From: Balanoglossus misakiensis
Taxonomy: Eukaryota > Hemichordata
Reading direction: 5' to 3'
DNA: 64,000 nucleotides
NCBI GenBank assembly: GCA_040954595.2
Contig: CM082578.2
Span: forward strand, 5,270,001 to 5,334,000
Made by a program: the position numbers and the translations under genes. This document shows positions 27,636 through 41,100 of the stretch, piece after piece (positions within the stretch are counted from its first letter, which is position 1; every line of letters starts with the position of its first letter). The notes below the pieces were generated by a model. It was given only the letters and a program-made list of their open reading frames with translations. It did not search any database and had not been told where the DNA came from.

Positions 27636-28655
27636 AGAATATTATAATTGCAAAGGAACATTTTTTTAAACTCAAAAGGCATGAAAGAGAGATTTTATAC
27701 TTTCCCAAGAACGTCCTAATGTAATGCAAATTGTGTTTCGGGTACAGTGTTTCAGTGTAGCACCTGCGGAGATTTGTTGATGTGAACACCCCGTTGTGTA
27801 AAGAATGGGTGTGTCATCACCACCGTACAAGTTTTTCTTTGTTCTGAATTAACCAGACATCGAATATGACATCATGACCACAACCGTATTACAGACACAA
27901 CAACAGAAATCTTAAATCATGCAATTAATGTTTCCCTTTACCACCGTCAATGAAAAAAAAAAAACAATCATTTCCTGAATGCACGAAGTGTACTTATTGG
28001 GACATGGATTTCCTGCACTTGACAGTCACGGTTGCCATTGTGAGAGCCACAAACATAACTACTAGTATATACATGTACATGTATATATGGTAAACATTCG
28101 TCCATGTCTGTGTCTCAAATCACGTTTGAATGTTATACTTTGCTTAACTTTGTATGTATGATGCTAAAATCTTTCGAACTCCATGCGACCTTGTGAGGAT
28201 TCGCGTCGCCAGACAATTGATGGACATTCTCATATGACAAAGAACATGGCCCATCGTATTAAACGGCACAGTACGTAGTCATAATTTTGTTAAATTCTAG
28301 ACTGCTCCTATTCTAGTTTCATACAGAGCTTGACACGTCTTACTTCGGTTAGCAGCCCGTCGATCATACCAGAATGATTTCTACAGTTCTTCTAACACGT
28401 AAACACAAATATGCCGATGACTGGTCTCCCACTGTAGTGACGAGAAGCTACTGATTCCAACTGACGGCCTGTACACTGTTGAACAATAACCTGTTGTTGC
28501 GTTGACAGTTTGGTGAGTAGGGAAATTGGGCCAAACGTTTAAGAGAGCAAAGTCGAAGGTCGGTCTATTTTCTTAACCGAACGTCAGCAGAATAACCCAA
28601 TGTGATTATGACCCGGTGAAATGAGGCAAGTCATGACCCAAGAATGACTCAACTG
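27636..28655. other. intergenic, no gene recognised
   Basis: AT-rich sequence. A segment near 28250-28400 is a diverged relative of 22325-22445 (shared words 'cccatcgt.ttaaacg' and 'agcagcccgt'). No exon is seen. Confidence 0.4.
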
Positions 28656-28670
28656 TTTACACCCGCCGAT

Positions 28671-29983
28671 GTAGTCTCGGTTACCCAGACCCCCCTGCTT
28701 CTTCCGTTGGGCACTCCAGAAAGAGGGTCTGGGGAAACCCCATAGACAAATCTCCAGGCAAAGATGGCCGACTCGGGACAAAAGCGATGCATGATGGTCA
28801 ACATTTATGATAGTCTGGTTCCCTGCCCCAATCCCACCGCTGGCTGCGCTACGCTAAAGGGAAAGGGTCAGGCACGGCCTATTGTAAACATGGCTCTCAT
28901 TGGTCAATACATACGAACATTAAGTTGTTAAGTTGATAAGTTGTTGTAACTCATTTCCCGTTCTCTCCTTCACCTCCATGAATGTTTATCATTCGATTTC
29001 CAACTTTACAACAAACGAAACAAAATAAACAGCCTGGATGAATCTTGACTGGCGTACGGACATTGGAGGCATCCATCTTGTTTATGATCACGTGGTCTTC
29101 CCAGGTTTCTGGGTATGCAATCGGGCCGTACCTGACCCCTTTCCCTTTAGCATAGCGCAGCCAGCGGTGGGATTGGGGCAGGGAACCAGACTACATTTAG
29201 GGACCGTTCAGTTTTTTACGGCCGGGGGGGGGGGGCCCGGCAAAATCCAGGGGGGGGGGGTCACTTAAATTTTGAAGTCCTAAAGGGGGGGGGTCATCTG
29301 GTTTTTTTAAACGTTAAGGGGGGGGGGGGGTCACATACTTTTGCCACCAAACTTTTGCTTTTGAGTCCACAAAATTGCAGTTTCGCGCCCTTCATTTTGC
29401 AAAATTTTCTAATGTGGGAGGGGGATTATAATTGAGGTGTGAGGAGCTTCATTCCCTTTATTGCATACAGTGTACATAGAATCAGGATGGCGAATGTTTT
29501 CGGCGGGGGGGGGGGTCATCATATTTTTGGGTCTGTCAAAGGGGGGGTCATCATTTTTTGGTCCTGGACGAAGGGGGGGTCGGCCTGATTTCGAAAACCG
29601 ATGACACAAACTTGCCGCCCCCCCCCCCTGCCGTAAAAACTGAACGGTCCCTTATGACATACGATATTATGATATGACGATATTAGAAAACTATTTACCA
29701 AACTTCTCTTTCTCTTTTCAATTTGTAGACAGTTTCAGCAGGTCTAGCACGTCTCAGCATGTATTTTTAATGTTCGAGTCTGCAACCATCATGCATCGCT
29801 TTTGTCCCGAGTCGGCCATCTTTGCCTGGAGATTTGTCTTTGGGGTTTCCCCACACCCTCTTTCTGGAGTGTCCAACGGAAGAAGCAGGGGGGTCTGGGT
29901 AACCGAGACTACCCAGACCCTCTTTCTGGAGTGCCCAACGGAAGAAGCAGGGGGGTCTGGGTAACCGAGACTACCGCCGATGG
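28671..29983. repeat. large interrupted palindrome with a duplicated right arm
   Basis: 28671-28798 is the reverse complement of about 29785-29970, and 28810-28880 is the reverse complement of 29123-29195. The two pairs are nested around a spacer of about 240 bp. The right arm contains a direct duplication of about 70 bp ('ctttctggagtg.ccaacgg', near 29850-29975) and is split by the MITE at 29200-29651. Open frames across the arms are mirror images of each other and not genes. Confidence 0.8.
29200..29651. mobile_element. 452-bp MITE, TTA target duplication, G-tract-rich (Harbinger-like)
   Basis: Ends GGGACCGTTCAGTTTTTTAC and its inverted copy (one T shorter in the T run), flanked by TTA at 29197-29199 and 29652-29654. 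Three-base TWA duplications with GG-starting ends fit PIF/Harbinger elements. The interior holds several runs of 8-12 G before 'tcatc'/'tcac'. No transposase frame. Confidence 0.7.
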
Positions 29984-29985
29984 AC

Positions 29986-32136
29986 ATTCACCCCTGAGGC
30001 GACCAGCGGATTGGTAAAAACCAAGCGGATTGGTTATAGTAAAATCAACCATCGAAAAATGGCCAATAATTACACCGTGCACCCAAGACGTGGGAATAAC
30101 ACATTGAAACTTGTCCAAAATAGTTCCTGTAAAGAATCAAATTGGAATAAGGCGTCCCCACAATTCAAACTTCGGAACTCCCCATGCCAGTTACATTGTA
30201 CCTTCTATTAGTCATCTTGACTGCCTTATTAATTTTTAACCGCAGTTCAGAATGTATTCTGATGGAGTGGCCAGAAAAGTCTACACAACGTAATTTGATG
30301 AATGGAGCTCCAGAAGCAAAAAGCCTGAGATGGAATGTTTCAAATTTGTGTGGAAAAATTTAGTTTCGCCTGATTCGATACGGGTGCAGCACCGAAAATC
30401 TCTACGAATGTGGACAATTCAATCCCAGATATTATTGTGCTGACATTGGTATCATTTTTCTTTGTTTTATTAATTATTACACCTTGGAGTAATGTAGCTT
30501 TAAAAATATAACTGCTCATTTAACAGTGTTCAGCGCCTGTGGTCATATCCACTGCACAACGGCCACTTCGCCAATGTCTTGATGACTATGACTGCTCACA
30601 CACACTTCACTGTGGTCAACTTTCCAACGTGAGGAACGCTATCGTGGTGACCGGAATAATCTCCGCCGACTACCTAACCCCATGAAGAAACGTGCTTCGT
30701 TTCCGCATCGCCATGAAACACGCAGTGGTGGCGCTTTTCATCACTTTTTACAACATGTTAAAAAAGGTATACTGTTGCTACCGCCTGACCATATCTGTCT
30801 TATTAATAATACAAGATAGGAGGTCAGATGGTAGGAAGGGTTCACCAAAAGAGGGCATATTTTATCTCGCATATACATGTACATGTAGTTACATTTCGAC
30901 CGTGCGGATCATAATCCAGTCAGTCAAGTCAGCGCCAGTCCGGCGTGGTACACATAATGTAACTTTCTAAATTTATGATCGTGTTTTATTTCTATGATCA
31001 CATTCTTTTCAAAAACGGTTTTTTCGAGCCTTTACTGTCAACAAGACGCGCATTTGAGTGAGCTGTTAATTTCCAGAATGCCGCACTCTGATTGGTCGAC
31101 TTAGTAGCCACTAGAGGGCAGCGTTCATGAGTCGCCCCCCACCCTGTATCTTAACGAGGTTTTGTGAAATGGATTTAGTCTCTTATATTACGAAGACGAA
31201 ATGACAGTTTATTACACGCATGACACTCTGTGTTATTACCAAAACCAAGAGTTGACGACGGACACGTTTTCGATCTCTATTTTGTAAAGTGACAAGCATG
31301 CGTTGTCTTGATTATTTCCATATTACATGTAGGCCTACGTGGAAGGATTCAAATCCACTTGAAGTGTCCCCAGAAGGTGGAAATCCTCAACTAAATTAAG
31401 GATTCTGTAATGTAAAGCTATAAAACAAAGAGATACAGGAAAGGAGAAAATTAACAAAGATATTAATTACAGAAAGGGTCTGTAGGCCTAATAGTGAAAA
31501 TAACGGGAATGTTATATTTTGACGGATAGTTGGAATAACGCCGAACAGGTTATTGTGAGATGGCGTTTTAGTCACAGCTGGTTATTTGATGTGCCTCGCA
31601 TATGAACGTCTGTATTGATTATTATGCACACTGTATTACCTTTATTCAATGTCATAAACGGGGAGAGGCTGTAGTTTTTTTGACGAAGCTCAGAAGAAGC
31701 GTACAAGTATAAGCGTCCCCAGGAGCTGAAAATTCTGTGTCACAGTGCCACCAAGGATACATTGAACGTCGAAACAAAAGGGTCTATGGTAGTATGATAT
31801 GAGATTCAAAACTCGCCCAAAATGAATAAATGGTAGAGACCGATTATTCATTTTGGTGAGTTTTTTTTTCACTATCGTGTCTACAAGCGGGATGGAAGGT
31901 GTGTGTGGTTGAACGTTCATCCACTATATATCCACATGTTATGTACATTAACATAAACGGTGTCTTGTCATCAAACAATAATGGGAAAAGGGCAGCGAGA
32001 GAGAGACTTTGTCCCTTTAAGAGATTAGAAGCGGATAACACTGTCACGACTAGCAAACACGGCACCAGATACATGTATATAGGATTTCGTTTTATCCGAG
32101 CAATCACAGTCAAGATCTCACATTCCATACAGAAAC
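29986..32136. other. intergenic upstream of the VWDE-like gene
   Basis: No supported gene. An ATG-led hydrophobic run at about 30711-30764 followed by GTATAC resembles a signal-peptide exon, but no partner exon is found. CA-rich and AT-rich stretches otherwise; nothing further recognised. Confidence 0.4.
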
Positions 32137-35100
32137 ATGAAGCATCCCGCTGTTCCTGTCGTGCGCTCAATGGACGAGAAGAGTTTCAAGTTCATCTTGA
32201 ATGTCGGAGTGATTTTGTTGTACTTGTTGGTAAACCCGGCAGGGGGCGGTGAGTTATGCAACTTTTGCAGAATTATTGCGATTGCCGTAATTATTGAAGC
32301 ACAATTATAGGCCGCTGTTCAGTGAATGTTTTCACAGATAACACGATGTGAACTACCATCGTTGAAAGTTAAATAGTTTTACTTCGGAGATATGCCACGG
32401 GGGAGCCGGTAGTACCGGCCATAGACAGTATGGTAGTGCGGAAAGTACAGAGCCTGGTCTTGCATGTAGACTACCTTGCCAGTCGAAGCGAAAATCGCTG
32501 CGATAATGTTTTGATGGGACTGCGGCAATGTTTGTATACGCAATGCTGGTGAGTTTAATGAGTTACTGAACTTGAGAATCTCCATCAAACGCCAAATGTA
32601 CGCTGCTATGGACACGGAAAGTAGCAGGATTAAACAATTGTGTAAGACATGGAAATGAAAATCTACCATATGCACCTGCCATCAAGACGTGTCACATTTT
32701 GGTCATAATGAAAAACACCTGACAGGTGTTTGGTTGTGTTGATTCAATACCGATCCGACATCCGCATACCAGTCAGCGTTTCTGCAATCCTCGGGATGCA
32801 GCGACGTGCGATGTCATCTGTTGTTGTTTTGTTTGTTTAATTTAAAACATGGAGCAAGATGGCAATGCATATAAAATTCATAGTTTGGGGATACAAACTT
32901 GAACAGTGTGAAATAACCTCAAAGTAAGTGTGTGACATTCCTCTAAAATTCGCTCATGAGTTAGAATGTGGGGCAACCGTGATATGAGAGGCCGCTGTCC
33001 CATTGCTTCCCAGTGCAGTGGTAAACCCTGTGTTGTTTACATTCGCGAACAATGCCAACAGAGGGCGTATGTCACATACTTCAGTTCCCCTGAAGAGAAA
33101 CACAATGCTAAGCAACTAAACAGAGACAGGTAATAAATCATGAAAAGAAAATAATCAGACTAGATTTACCTTTGTACTGTCGTGATTCGTGCATCCGTCT
33201 ACATTGGCATTTATCGTCAAAAGACAATGTGAAGAACGTCGAGTAAACTTTGAACTCACGCTTCATTCTCATGCGATGGGTGTATTTAGAACTTTGAACT
33301 TCAACCCCGGTGCGGAAAGTACCGGGGTTCGGATTAACGTGTGTTTGAATAGTTGTTTATTTGGGAGTGGTCGTCGTGCATAATGACTGTGTAATTGCTC
33401 TCATGTACACAGAAAATAATTCAACACTTTACACTTCCACGCGATTGACAACTGTTTGAATGGCGTGGTTATTGTTTCCCAGGGACGCTTCTGAAAAGCA
33501 CTGAAACCAGATTTCTCCCAAAATCATCGTTGTTTCAAAAGCTCATGTACTTCTTGGCCGATTTTCATAGAGCCAAGATCGTTGGTGTTGTCTGTTGTCA
33601 GTCAAACGGCATTAAGATTCGCCACTGATTTGGGGGGTCTTTTATACCCCGCACCGGGGTTTAAGGCAGAAATATTGCCAATCGTATTTTTGGGGCAAAG
33701 AAATCGATTCGTTGCGCCAAGTTTATGACGACGAAATCCTAGTTTATTACAACGTCACAATCAGTACCAAGTGAGCATCAACATTTCTAAGGAATATATT
33801 CAGTCTCACAATCGCTATGGAAGCAATCTTTTCTATAAAAAATTCCCTTATTTTAGTATTTTGTAATGTACCGCGCAGGATCGAATGGGTATAGCCATGA
33901 TAACTTTGCTGAAGGTCACAGCGTGCGTGTGTCGGTACGCACGAACAAAACAGACAGATAAACAAGCTTATAGGTCAAGCTCCACTCACAATGGTTAACA
34001 TCATGTTATGCTTTCCTTAGTTACTGTAGTATTTTATTGAAGTAGAGACAATATTCAAGGAATTCGCGAAAATGTCTGAAAACCGCATATTTTTCAACCT
34101 TACATAAGCTTTACATGAAGAATTTTTCAGTAGTCCTATACGATGTATATTAATTTAAAAATGCAACGTCCTTATTGAAGCAACAAAATTGTCGTTTTGT
34201 GCAGCACCAACAGTGACACCGCTCCCGATGCCGTCATTCACCAGTGGATGGTTACCAGTCCAGTCCCAAGCCGGTGACAACTCATTTATGTCCATACCGC
34301 ACTACTTAAACGAATTGCCAATCTTTGTTCAGGTAACATTCATATACTTAAGCAATAAAACACCCCCAGCCATGGTATATCACGAGATTTTGACCAGTTC
34401 ACGACATATACGCACGAGCGATAGCGAGTGCGTATATGGAGTTGAACTGGTCAAAATCGAGTGGTATACCATGGCTGGGGGTGTTTTATTGCTATTATAT
34501 TATGCCAGTATATTGAAAATTTGCATAAAACATTTTAAAAAGGCATTTTCTTTAACTATGATATATGACTGTGGTATATGGCTAATATATCACGGTCACG
34601 TGTCGTGTCTCGACCAATCAAATAGCGCGATTTACACCATCAATATACTGGTATAATATAATTATATATAACACACTATGTTGCTTTCTGGAAAAGGATA
34701 ATTGACACAGATTTATGGTGTTTTTTGTCAATTCTCATCGACAAGAATATTTGCCGCGAGAAATACTACTGAGCCAACACTTATAAGCTTGCGAGAGTGA
34801 CCGGAGTGACCATGGTCAGCTGGTGTGTATATTCAGAGTATATTCAGATCCTGTGTTGCTTTACTCGTATTATTACTCTTTGCGGCAGTAGATGCCAACT
34901 GAACAGAGTTAAATACAGTAGGCCTACTCATTGACCCTAGGGTCTATGGCCTACTGTATAATGATCTGAATTCGGTGTATTTTCAGGTACTTACCCGCGC
35001 CGTTGATGGGCCAAATGTCGGTTTAATATTTCATGGCGCAGGGTCCGCACAACTTGATGATGACCTCGACGAGGACTATGGGGGCGTAATTTACAGTTAC

Positions 35101-38100
35101 AACGAACATAACGTACGACTATGGCTACCAACTCAAAATAACAACTTTGCCCGTGGTTGCGCTATTAACACAGGTAACGTGACTTCCGAAGAGTAGGATT
35201 AAACTTTTAATATTGATGAACTTTCAATATATAATCATTTCAGCAACGGATGTCCACGTAGTATTAAAAGTAAACACAACATCGAGCCGTAGTATACTTC
35301 CCAATCAACCAGATTGGTATTGTTCGTAAAACGGTAGTGCGTCTATGGATGTAACATCCGCGCGCATCTGATTTCATTTTTAACCAATCAGGTGGTCAGC
35401 TGTGGGGCACGCCTCATTACCAATGCAGTAACAGTGCTGAGGTCAAAGTTGACGCCTGGCTGGGTGACAATTTCCCTGTACCAGAATACACCTCTGATTG
35501 GTTTCCATTCAGTGCACGTGATGGCGACAAATCGTTCAAAGAAATCAACCATGCTCTCCAAAAGCAGCCGTCGCTGGTACGAGTTCAGTATCAAGACCAG
35601 AATCCAGCAGCGGATTTTAACGGATACACATATGATGGTTACGGTGAGTTACACATTTCATGATGACATTATCTGGTTAAACATTCTACCGCATAGGCCT
35701 ACATGTAATTATAGGCGTGGGATTGTCTCCGTAATTTTGGTTTCAGCCATTATATACACCCTTTTCCTAAGTCTAGCGCCCTCATGCAACTATTATGAAT
35801 ATTAACTAAAAGCGAGGCCAACGGGGCAAAGCCATTGACCGATCAAGTGGTTTTCCCCGTTGGCCTCGTTTTGAGTTCAAATTCCTGATGGTTGCGTGAG
35901 GGCGCTAGATTTATGAAAAGGGTATATTGAGAAAAGTATTGCCGGTCGATATTTCCTACTTTCTTGACTGTCCAAACTGTAGTTTGTCGGGTAAAATATA
36001 GTATGAGCCCGATTTTTTGTTCAACATTTTTCTGCTTCTGAGGTGGGGGGGGGGGGTGTCGTCAAACATTAATTATTAAATATTACATTGGCATATTGCT
36101 GCAGGCGTGAGCAAAATTGCCTAATGTTATACATGTACAAATATAGTTACTTTGAGATTTACATTGTAATACAATGGGTGTTTCCGCGTATGGTTGAGAG
36201 ATTTCATTATCAGGTGTGGATGTAAATATATTATAAGACGCCAGATGTAGACCAAAAAATTAATGTTTTTTTACTTTTTTTCATTTGCTCGACATTATAG
36301 GTGCCGCGCAATCCGGAGACGATCTCGATTGGAGAAGCCACGGTGGAATTGTGTATTCATTTAATGAATATTCTGTGCGAATGTGGGCACCATCGATAAA
36401 TGATCAGACTGTGGTTGATAAATACGACGGTTAGTCAATATTATTGTACATATAGGTATAGTGTTTTACGGAACTGCTGTATCCTCAATGGATTTTACTT
36501 CTATTTTTGTGTAGAAAATTAAAGGGTACTTGTAGGCGGAGCACCTTTCTTTGTGTTTGTTTACGATAAATATGAAAATATTTCATTGTCATACATTGCA
36601 TGTAGTGTGCTGCACTTAATAATATACATTTTTTTTAAATTCTGCATATTTCCAACAGGCCATCTTTTTGTAGGTGCTGATGGTTGGGGTAATGAAGTTT
36701 ACGGTAACGCATTCGATGATGGCATGGTTAAGGTCTTTGTGTGGACTGACAGCTTCCCGACGCCCTATGAAATTAGCGGCGAGATGGGATATGGAAACGG
36801 TGTAGAAAATTATTGGGAGATACCGGTACCTGTGGGTTTGACACCAGAATTTGTGTTTGTTGAGGTAAAGCCTGCTTGCCTGTCCGTCTAACAATATATG
36901 GATGTATTTTTGTATGTATGTGTGTGTGTGTGCTTGTGTGTGTGTCCGTCCGTCCGTCTGTCTGTCCGTCTGTCTGTCTAGCTATCTTGTTATCTGAGTT
37001 GGGGTGAACCTCGTCTATAACATCAAACCAATAGAATCATATTTCTTCACTGCATTATGGCAACCATCAACACGTTTGTCAACGTCGACAAAATAAGAGA
37101 ACGTAAATGACTTTGTGACAAGATTGTGGCCATTGATGTACTTTTCCAATTTCGCAATATCCACAAATGAGCAAATTCTTATTACAGGTGAAAGCAAAAG
37201 ACGGACCCAATACAGGTTTTACATTTTATGGAATGGGAGTACAACAAAGCCGCCTTAACGCAAACTACGGGGGTCTCATCTACGGCTACAATGCCAGCCA
37301 TATACGCATGTGGTCACCAGACACATCTTATGGCGGTATAGTCAATGTCATCGACGGATGGGGAGGAGAGATCTACGCCCAAACTTCCCAAACTGCTGAC
37401 GTCACTGTCAAGATGTGGCAAACTGAGGCAACTGGTCAGTATGAGTGTTACGAAGATTCGTGATGAACGTAAAATGTACCGAAATATGTTTTTGGAAACA
37501 CGCCAATTCTCTCTCAATTGTTTATGTTTAGACCCGTGCCATGAAAGCAACCACATAGAAATAGACAACCGATACAGAAGTTCAACGTTCAGCTCGAGCC
37601 ACTTCTCTGACGTGTCTCAGCTAATATGTGACAACGGTACAAGGATAGCGTGGTATCGATTTACAAGTGAAGCTGGGGGCGAAATACCGACATCTTGTGT
37701 TGCTGAAGGAATGTGTGGAACTCGGTATCCCGTATGGATTAATGAAACAATTCCCGAGGACGGTGTCAGTACTGTAACAGCATGCATCAACAAGGGTAGG
37801 ATTTTTAAAGGATTGTGTCTACCTTTTATGTGTCAATGTAATACAGCTGAACAAACCGAATTTACGGACCATGCACTACATTTATATTTGGTGCAAAATT
37901 GCCCCATAGTCGCTGGTTAATTGCTCAGTCAAGTGTCAATATTATATTCATAATCTTAATCACTGAATATGTGTTTTATATTATTTTATTCATTTATTAG
38001 GTGCATGCTGTGATGACACTGTCTATATCAAAGTCAAAATTTGTTCAGACTACATAGTGTATGAATTGAAACCATTGTTACCATGTCCAACGGCGTACTG

Positions 38101-41100
38101 TGCAGGTATTCCCAAAGGAGATTTACTTTTCAAATATTTTCATGTATTAAGGTAGTATTTGCCTCGGGGAGTTTGAGGAGTTTTGTTGAAAATATTGAAG
38201 AAAACAGGGTGTTCTTCGTCATTTTCCCCGTGAAAATCGCTACTGTACATTTTCTCCACACACTTAACACAGACATTGGCGGCCATTTTGAATTTACGAC
38301 AATGTTGCTGTCTCATTCAAAATTTCTATGGGAAGTTAACCACCACGATTAAAGCCCTCTAACTTCCTATTTCTGAACAGGAGATAGAGAACCTTGCCCA
38401 CCTGGTCAGCGTTCCCCAACAGGGGATTTCCAACCTGACTGTACAGGTAAGCGCTTCCTTTTCTAAGACATTTTCCCGGTTTTTTTTACCGGTCAGCAGA
38501 TTTCTCTTGAAACATGCATTTTATTTCACAACAAAATTCTCTTCGATTATGAAACACAAACCGTTTTCTTTCAGATGTGTTTCCCCAGTTGGAATCACCG
38601 CCTCTGCTAGAACACAAGTTTGATGACAATATCGCCTACTTTGAATGCAGTTTTGAATTTCCCATGTGGCAGAACACTTCGTATTTAGTAGACTGGTATC
38701 TCGACGAGAATCGTGTAAACTACAAATACCTCAGTTATAAAGAGAGAAGCGACAAACTGATGGAAAATGAATATAAACTCGGATCAACCGTAAGTAAATC
38801 GCACCAACTTTACAAGGACATGTATCGTCATCATATTGTTGTACATTAGCCTATTCCAAATTGGTGGTTTGATTTATAGCTGCTGTAAACCATTACTGCA
38901 CCGTTATGCCCCAAAAATAATATGTGCTGTTCCGATTAGATGGTTTTTAAAAATAGGGTGGGTAGGTAGGTAGGGAAATTGTTTTTATTTTCCATTTTTT
39001 TTATTTCTCTGGCCGCAATAGTGTAGAGGAATGACGTCACAGTTCTTGCGTGATGCGCGCGATATCGTCATAGTTCTCGCGAGATTCGTGCAGTTTTCAT
39101 AAATTTTGTATATTTGACATCGTTATTTTTACTTTTGGGTTTAAAAAGCTCTAAAAAGTTTTAGGGTCGGTGGGCTAAAATTAGGCTAGGTCGGGTAATC
39201 GAAACAGCACATATTTTTTATTTTGGCCCTAAGAACAAATGGTACCATATACAACATGTACATGCAAGGGAAAACTAAGCTTTCTTGTTCCTTCTATCGC
39301 TGAGACAGGTAACTTGTGAAGTGTCGGCTACATACGTAGGTACTGAGATATATGGTTACCCCCTTCAAAGTAACGCTATCTTCGTAGGCGTACAGGTAAT
39401 TAACATAATTCATTGTTCTTGTGTGGTATTTTCAGCGGCTCCTTAACAGAGTGCAAAAAGGTCGGAAATCTTTCTGGCACAGGAAAATGCCACCTTTGAT
39501 ATCGTTTATTTACCATGCGCGACATTAAATCATGTAAATTGGTTTACAGAAACTTTTTTCGGCATTTTGATTTCTTCGGTGTGCATTCTGAGAAGCGCTG
39601 CCTTTAGTGTACCACGTATATATAATGTCAGGATATTCTCGCAACATCCGGGAACTTCCGGCCACTGTGCTCATATTGTAAATTCCTTCTCGGTTCAAAT
39701 GTGACCATGGTACATTCTATGTAAGGTTTCAGTTCATTTTCTAAGTTTTGGGGTGATGAAATGTGTATGTCACGTACACATATTGAAACGTACCTTGAGA
39801 GTGTTGCCAATCATTGCAGCGTGTGAAATAAATCAATCCTGTCCCAACTTATGAAATATTCAATTTTTCAGGTATTGCCGAATGGTGTCACTGTTTGGGA
39901 GGATGAGCTACCCTCTAATGTATCGATTACAACGACCGTTGCAATGCAGTGTTCCTTTTATTTGAGGGCAAGAGAAAATAAGTATTTTCACGTTGCGGGC
40001 GTTTCATTGCGTGACGTCAGAAATCGCTGTCAAACTCTCGCAATCCTTTTGATTTCAAAGATTGTAATTTTACTTCTCAGATACACAGAATTTAATCTGA
40101 GATAAACAAAACTACATGTACATGCAACAAATATACAAATTCCAGTTCCTATAGTGAATATCTTTACTTTCCTCCATTTCAGATTACTACGGTTTATCAC
40201 GACCCGATATTGTCTTTGACAAATGTCAAGTTGATTACGGCTACCAAGATGGCGCCAACATCGTTTCTATTTACGCCGTAAGCGATTGTCAGTCAGAGAC
40301 CTTTTATGCAAATGTTGTAGATATTATCCCGACTGGAGATTGTTCCTTGTCCGTAATGGAGGGTTATGCTCAGTCTTTTGATGTAAGTTTTTTTTCTGGA
40401 GTTTATCGCTTCCGTTGTGTTGACTAATCAATGCAAGCTAAATATGATTGTTTTTTTTTTAATTTATGCTAAAATCCAACTGAATTACTCATTAAACCCA
40501 ATTTTAAGCAATTATCATAAAGTAGTCGTAGAAGACTAATGCATTAGATTATAATTATCTCTTTCGTTCTTAAATTTATTTGTAGGTGAACACAGAAGAG
40601 CTCGACTGTGGCAACTGTTGTGGGACTGGGGATCCGCACTACACGACATTTGATGATAGGTACATTTATGCATCTAAGTTCATCCTCATCAAGTTCGACA
40701 GTATGATCTAAGGTTTCACAACTATGGCGTTGACAAAACTAACCAAAACTTTCGATTATTACCGAAGGTGTGTTGGACATACATTAGGACTGTCAAAATA
40801 TATTTGCTATGCGCATTTGTTGAGAGCTCGTGTGTGTTTTCTACGAAAATACCAACAGTTTCATTCTACACTCTAGTTACTCTGGGGTCATGGAGCTAAC
40901 GTCACGCTGAGTCTCGTTTTCATCTTAATCTGATAAAAAATATGCCTCGTGTGCAAATTTACCATACATAACAAATTCTCGTTCTGTCAATCATTGCTTT
41001 AAATGATAAAACCTTTCAAACGAGTAAAATGTTATGCCATATTTTTTATCTTAGTTCCTATGACTGGTATGGGCTCGGGGACTTTGTTCTTCATCAGAGT

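Noticed and set aside
29038-30017. Several 60-80 aa frames around the palindrome
   Set aside because: They are mirror readings of inverted arms and of G-tract MITE sequence; no codon or domain character.
30692-30970. Possible signal-peptide exon (MKHAVVALFITFYN)
   Set aside because: No partner exon in phase was found and the donor (GTATAC) is weak; the real signal exon for the VWDE-like gene fits at 32137.
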